Source of the DNA: Microbispora catharanthi
GTDB lineage: Bacteria > Actinomycetota > Actinomycetes > Streptosporangiales > Streptosporangiaceae
Length of the DNA: 64,000 bases
Assembly: GCF_006334915.2 (NCBI RefSeq)
Contig: NZ_VDMA02000002.1
Coordinates: 124,001-188,000, forward strand
Direction: 5' to 3'
Below the pieces are notes generated by a model. It worked only from the letters and a program-made list of their open reading frames with translations. It did not search any database and was not told the origin of the DNA. This document shows, in pieces, positions 60,466-64,000 of this stretch. How positions within the stretch are numbered: position 1 is the first letter of the stretch; every line of letters begins with the position of its first letter. The position numbers and the translations under genes were made by a program.

Positions 60466-61665
60466 ATGGAGAAAACAGGGACGTTGAATGTCCCGATTAG
60501 CCCTCGCGAGGCCACGCCGCGAGGGCTCGGCTCGACCCTCGTTCTGGCCCTCGGGACGTTCGCCGTCGGGACCGACGCGTACGTGGTGGCCGGGTTCCTG
60601 CCCGCGATGGCGCACTCGCTGCGCGTGACGGAGAGCACCGCCGGGCAGTCGGCGACGGCGTTCGCCATCGCCTACGCCGTGCTGTCGCCCGTCCTGGCCA
60701 CCGCGCTGGCCCGGATGCCGCGCCGGGCCCTGCTGGTCGGCGCCCTGGCCGTGCTCGCCCTGGCCAACCTCGCCTCGGCGCTGGCGCCGAACTTCGGCGC
60801 GCTGATGGTCACGCGGGTGCTGGCCGCGTCCGGCGCCGCCGCGTTCACCCCGAACGCGGGCGCGGTGGCCGCGTCGCTGGTCGCGCCCACGCAGCGGGCC
60901 CGGGCGCTGGCCGTGGTGGTCGGCGGCCTGACCGTCGCCACCGCCCTCGGCGTGCCCCTGGGCAACCTGGCCGGGAAGATCCTCGACTGGCGCGCGGCGC
61001 TCGGCCTGGTCGCGGCGCTGTGCGCCGTCTGCGCGCTGGGCGTGTTCGCCGCGATGCCCGCGTTGCCCGGCAACCCGCGCATCCCGCTGCGGGAACGGCT
61101 GGCGGCGCTGCGGCAGCCGGGGGTGGTCGCGGTGCTGCCGCTGACCGTGCTCGGCCTGGCCGCCAGTTATGGGCTCTACGCCTTCGCCGTTCCCGTGATG
61201 CGCGCGCTCGGGGCCGGAGCGCGGGCGGAGACCTGGCTGCTGTTCCTGTACGGCGTCGGCGCGGTCGCGGGCAACCTGGTGGCGGGCGCCATGGTGGACC
61301 GGCGCGGGCCCATCCCCGTGCAGGCCGTGGGGTTCGCCGTGCTCACCGTGACGCTGGCCGTCTCCGCCTGGGCGGCCGGGGCGGGCACACACTGGCTGCC
61401 GCTGACCGCCGTGCTGATGGCGGCCTGGGGCGCGGCGACCTGGTTCCAGACCCCGGCGCAGCAGGTCCGGCTGATCAACGCGGCACCCCGGGAGACCGCC
61501 GTGGTCGTCGGCCTGAACTCCTCGGCCCTCTACGCCGGGATCGGTCTCGGCACGGCGCTGGCCGGCGCTCTGCTTCCGGTCGGCCCGCCCGTGGCGCTCG
61601 CCGTCTGCGCGGGATTGGCCCTGGCGTGCCTGCCCTACCTGGGCGCCACCCGCCGGTACCGCTGA
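60466..61665 (+). CDS. MFS transporter, DHA1 type
   Basis: 399 aa, 12 helices: LVLALGTFAVGTDAYVVAGFLPAMAHSLRVTESTAGQSATAFAIAYAVLSPVLATALAR, motif A-like LARMPRRALLV. Resembles arabinose-efflux-type/Cmx-like exporters of small molecules or antibiotics. Cotranscribed with the Rrf2 regulator, which probably controls it. GGAG precedes the ATG. Confidence 0.87.
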   Translation: MEKTGTLNVPISPREATPRGLGSTLVLALGTFAVGTDAYVVAGFLPAMAHSLRVTESTAGQSATAFAIAYAVLSPVLATALARMPRRALLVGALAVLALANLASALAPNFGALMVTRVLAASGAAAFTPNAGAVAASLVAPTQRARALAVVVGGLTVATALGVPLGNLAGKILDWRAALGLVAALCAVCALGVFAAMPALPGNPRIPLRERLAALRQPGVVAVLPLTVLGLAASYGLYAFAVPVMRALGAGARAETWLLFLYGVGAVAGNLVAGAMVDRRGPIPVQAVGFAVLTVTLAVSAWAAGAGTHWLPLTAVLMAAWGAATWFQTPAQQVRLINAAPRETAVVVGLNSSALYAGIGLGTALAGALLPVGPPVALAVCAGLALACLPYLGATRRYR

Positions 61666-61855
61666 CACCGCCAGGGCGACAAAAGATTATATAGCAGCAT
61701 TCGCGGCATCAAATCGCCGCCAATCCCATTTATTACCCCACAATGAACATTTCCTGAATTCTCAGCCGCACCCTTCTCCTCTCGCTCGCTCATTCCCGCT
61801 ATCTCCCATAATCCGGAATACGGGGATAAGGGCCACGGGGCGAAGGAAAGCATGA
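61666..61855. other. AT-richer intergenic stretch
   Basis: From about 61680 to 61770 the DNA (ATTATATAGC, CATTTATTACC, GAACATTTCCTGAATTCTC) is far richer in A+T than anything else in the window. No ORF of note is present. It may hold the promoter of the next gene; the final ATAATCCGGAATACGGGGAT segment at 61810-61829 is a candidate. I can support no specific function. Confidence 0.5.
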
Positions 61856-62971
61856 ATGAAGCGTTGGATCGGGATCGGGCTGGCGCTGGCGCTGGGCGCC
61901 GCCGTCGTCCTCGCCCTCCTGCTGGGCAACGGCGGGGACGGCGGCGGCGGTGAGCAGCGGACGCTCACCACGGTCCGCGGTGTGATCGGTTCGGAGAAGA
62001 AGCCCTTCTTCGACGATCCCGCGGTCAGGGCGGCGTTCGCCAGGCACGGACTGCGGGTCGATGTCGACACCGCGGGATCCCGCGAAATCGCGACCACGGT
62101 GGACCTGCGCCCGTACGACTTCGCCTTTCCCTCCAGCGTCCCGGCCGCCGAGAAGATCAGGCAGGCGCGCAGGATCGCGCGGACGTACTCGCCGTTCTAC
62201 TCGCCGATGGCGGTCGCGACGTTCCAGCCGATCGTGGACGTGCTCGAGAAGGCGGGCGTGGTCCGCGACTCGGGTGCGGGCTACCAGGTCCTCGACCTGC
62301 GCAGGTTCCTCGACCTCGTCGCGACGGGCACCCGCTGGGACGCGCTGCCGGGCAACACCTCCTACCGTGCCCGCAAGCGGGTCCTGCTCACCACCACGGA
62401 CGTCCGTACGTCGAACTCGGCCGCCATGTACCTCGCGGCGACCAGCTACGTGGCCAACGGCGACGACGTCGTGACCTCGCGGGCGCAGGTCGCCGAGGTG
62501 GCGCGGACGGTCGCCCCGCTGTTCCTCGACCAGGGCTACTCGGAGTCCTCCACCGAGGCGCCCTTCGAGGACTACCTCGCGCTGGGGATCGGCAAGACGC
62601 CGATGGTGGTGATCTACGAGGCGCAGTACGCCGCGCGGCTGTTCGCGGGCGGCGGCGCGATCCGGCCCGACATGCGGCTGATCTACCCCGCGCCGACCGT
62701 GCTCAGCAAGCACACACTCGTCCCGCTCACCGACCGGGCCGCGGAGGTCGGGCGGCTGCTGCAGGAGGATCCCGAGTTCGCCCGTCTCGCCGCGAGATAC
62801 GGCTTCCGCACCGCCGACCCCAAGGTCTTCGCGGATCTGGTGGCCACGACCAAGGCGCCGGTGCCCGCGAGCCTGGTCGACGTCGTGGAGCCGCCCGCCT
62901 ACGACCGGCTGGAAGAGCTCGTCTCGACTGTCGAGCAGCGCTACCTGGCCGGCGCGAAGCCGTCGTCCTGA
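61856..62971 (+). CDS. Membrane-anchored solute-binding-like protein next to telA
   Basis: 371 aa. An uncleaved or signal anchor (WIGIGLALALGAAVVLALLLG) is followed by a periplasmic-binding-like domain (TLTTVRGVIGSEKKPFFDDPAVRAAFARHGLRVDVDTAGSREIAT, DFAFPSSVPAAEKIR, APTVLSKHTLVPL). Such proteins commonly sit beside telA and vWA genes in actinobacteria. No transport partner is visible. The ligand is unknown; function together with TelA is inferred from context. Confidence 0.7.
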   Translation: MKRWIGIGLALALGAAVVLALLLGNGGDGGGGEQRTLTTVRGVIGSEKKPFFDDPAVRAAFARHGLRVDVDTAGSREIATTVDLRPYDFAFPSSVPAAEKIRQARRIARTYSPFYSPMAVATFQPIVDVLEKAGVVRDSGAGYQVLDLRRFLDLVATGTRWDALPGNTSYRARKRVLLTTTDVRTSNSAAMYLAATSYVANGDDVVTSRAQVAEVARTVAPLFLDQGYSESSTEAPFEDYLALGIGKTPMVVIYEAQYAARLFAGGGAIRPDMRLIYPAPTVLSKHTLVPLTDRAAEVGRLLQEDPEFARLAARYGFRTADPKVFADLVATTKAPVPASLVDVVEPPAYDRLEELVSTVEQRYLAGAKPSS

Positions 62972-63025
62972 CCCTTTGTTCAGGAAGACAGTTTCCAGGA
63001 AGAGTCCCAAGAAGAGAGGACACCC

Positions 63026-64000
63026 GTGTCCGAGGATCTGGTGCTGACCCCGCCCGCCCCGGTGGCGGTGGTGCCGGCCGACAAGGCGGCCGGCATGCTG
63101 CCGCTTCCCGGCGAGCGCGGCGCCGAACTCGCCCGCAAGGCGTCCGGCTTCGCCGAGGAGCTCACCACGCTCGACCACCGGTCGCCGGAGTTCACCAGGA
63201 AGGTGCACGACATCACCTCGATGGGCGACTCGGAGATCAGCGCCTCCTCCCAGGTGGCCAACCGGATGCTCAAGCGCCCGGTCGCGGCGCTGGCCTCGGC
63301 CAAGGGCGAGGGCGCCGACGGCCAGGCGCGGGTCGCCGGTCAGCTCGTCGCGCTGCGCCGCACGATCGTCGACCTCGACCCCAAGCAGGCGACCGCCGGC
63401 ACCCGGCGGCTGCTCGGGATCATCCCGTTCGGCGACCGGCTGCGCGACTACTTCGCCAAGTACCGCAGCGCGCAAAAGCACATCGACGACATCATCCGGG
63501 CGCTCAGGTCCGGGCAGGACGAGCTGCGTAAGGACAACGCCGCCATCGAGGGCGAGAAGGCGAACCTCTGGGAGTCGATGACGAAGCTCCAGGAGTACGC
63601 CGTGCTGGCGGCGGCGCTCGACGCGGAGCTGCAGGGCCGGATCGACCAGATCGAGCTCACGGACCCCGAGAAGGCGAACGCCCTGCGGTCGGACGCGCTG
63701 TTCGGCGTGCGCCAGAAGCACCAGGACCTGCTGACCCAGCTCGCCGTGTCGGCCCAGGGCTACCTCGCGCTGGATCTGGTGCGCAAGAACAACCTGGAGC
63801 TGATCAAGGGGGTGGAGCGGGCCACCACCACGACGATCGCGGCGCTGCGCACGGCCGTCACGGTGGCCCAGGCCCTCGCCAACCAGAAGCTGGTGCTCGA
63901 CCAGATCACGGCGCTGAACACCACCACCTCCGACCTGATCCTCGCGACCAGCGAGATGCTGCGCACCCAGGCGGGCAACATCCAGACCCAGGCCGCCGCC
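63026..64000 (+). CDS. telA: Toxic-anion-resistance protein TelA, partial
   Basis: The first 325 codons are in the window; the gene runs off the right edge. GTG at 63026 with AGAGAGGA upstream. KLQEYAVLAAALDAELQGRI, ALRSGQDELRKDNAAIEGEKANLW and GVERATTTTIAALRTAVTVAQALANQKLVLDQI match the long helical TelA family linked to tellurite and envelope stress. The upstream solute-binding-like gene is 54 bp away and likely cotranscribed. No ter genes are in view. Confidence 0.87.
   Translation, partial: MSEDLVLTPPAPVAVVPADKAAGMLPLPGERGAELARKASGFAEELTTLDHRSPEFTRKVHDITSMGDSEISASSQVANRMLKRPVAALASAKGEGADGQARVAGQLVALRRTIVDLDPKQATAGTRRLLGIIPFGDRLRDYFAKYRSAQKHIDDIIRALRSGQDELRKDNAAIEGEKANLWESMTKLQEYAVLAAALDAELQGRIDQIELTDPEKANALRSDALFGVRQKHQDLLTQLAVSAQGYLALDLVRKNNLELIKGVERATTTTIAALRTAVTVAQALANQKLVLDQITALNTTTSDLILATSEMLRTQAGNIQTQAAA

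Overview
The window is very GC-rich, densely coded and has high third-position GC. Many starts are GTG, genes overlap by 4 nt, and several mRNAs look leaderless. It carries a class II DAHP synthase, an HspR/HAIR-controlled lon, a sigma-R-type promoter at a thioredoxin gene, IdeR/DtxR-type iron boxes and a CebR-like operator. Together these point to a filamentous actinomycete. A Streptosporangiales-type genome is my guess, not something the sequence proves. I found no tRNA, rRNA, CRISPR array, transposase or prophage module. The right edge cuts a telA-like gene.

Layout. 0-4.6 kb: a 2-oxo acid dehydrogenase operon (E1alpha, E1beta, E2; no E3) followed by a GH1 beta-glucosidase. 4.6-7.0 kb: a LacI/CebR-type operator on a promoter driving an aldose 1-epimerase and a sugar/aminoglycoside-type kinase. 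7.2-10 kb: FAD monooxygenase plus DAHP synthase. 10-14.7 kb: thioredoxin (sigma-R promoter), cytochrome c oxidase subunit I and a secreted nuclease. 14.8-16.3 kb: two universal stress proteins. 16.7-23.3 kb: a HAAS-domain/PadR regulatory pair next to an unusually small cytochrome bd oxidase (cydAB) with its cydDC exporter genes. 23.4-27.4 kb: a sugar ABC importer with an RpiR regulator. 27.5-34.3 kb (minus strand): HtrA-like protease, acyl-CoA synthetase, Fic protein, and metNIQ preceded by a possible leader peptide. 34.5-41.9 kb: lon, a drug-type MFS pump, a HAD phosphatase, an alpha/beta hydrolase, arfB, TetR, and a small RHH-like/SRPBCC pair. 41.9-48.4 kb: an amidohydrolase, an MHS transporter and a divergent two-gene urease, with a PucR regulator facing them. 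48.4-56.3 kb: assorted single genes including two luciferase-like oxidoreductases, a tendamistat-like secreted protein and an ABC-F ATPase with a structured leader. 56.6-60 kb: efeUOB iron uptake under IdeR-type boxes. 60-64 kb: Rrf2 regulator plus MFS, then a solute-binding-like protein and TelA.

How the parts work together. Several units look like regulator-plus-target cassettes: PadR/HAAS with cydABDC, RpiR with the sugar importer, PucR with urease/transporter/amidohydrolase, Rrf2 with an MFS pump, and a LacI-type site with the epimerase-kinase pair. Respiration is represented by an aa3 subunit and the reduced bd oxidase. Stress handling is represented by Lon, HtrA, thioredoxin, universal stress proteins, ArfB and the ABC-F protein. 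The items I find most unusual are the bd oxidase lacking its Q-loop, the fused gamma-beta urease without accessory genes, the mutually exclusive hairpins before the ABC-F gene, and several perfect inverted repeats placed on gene starts.
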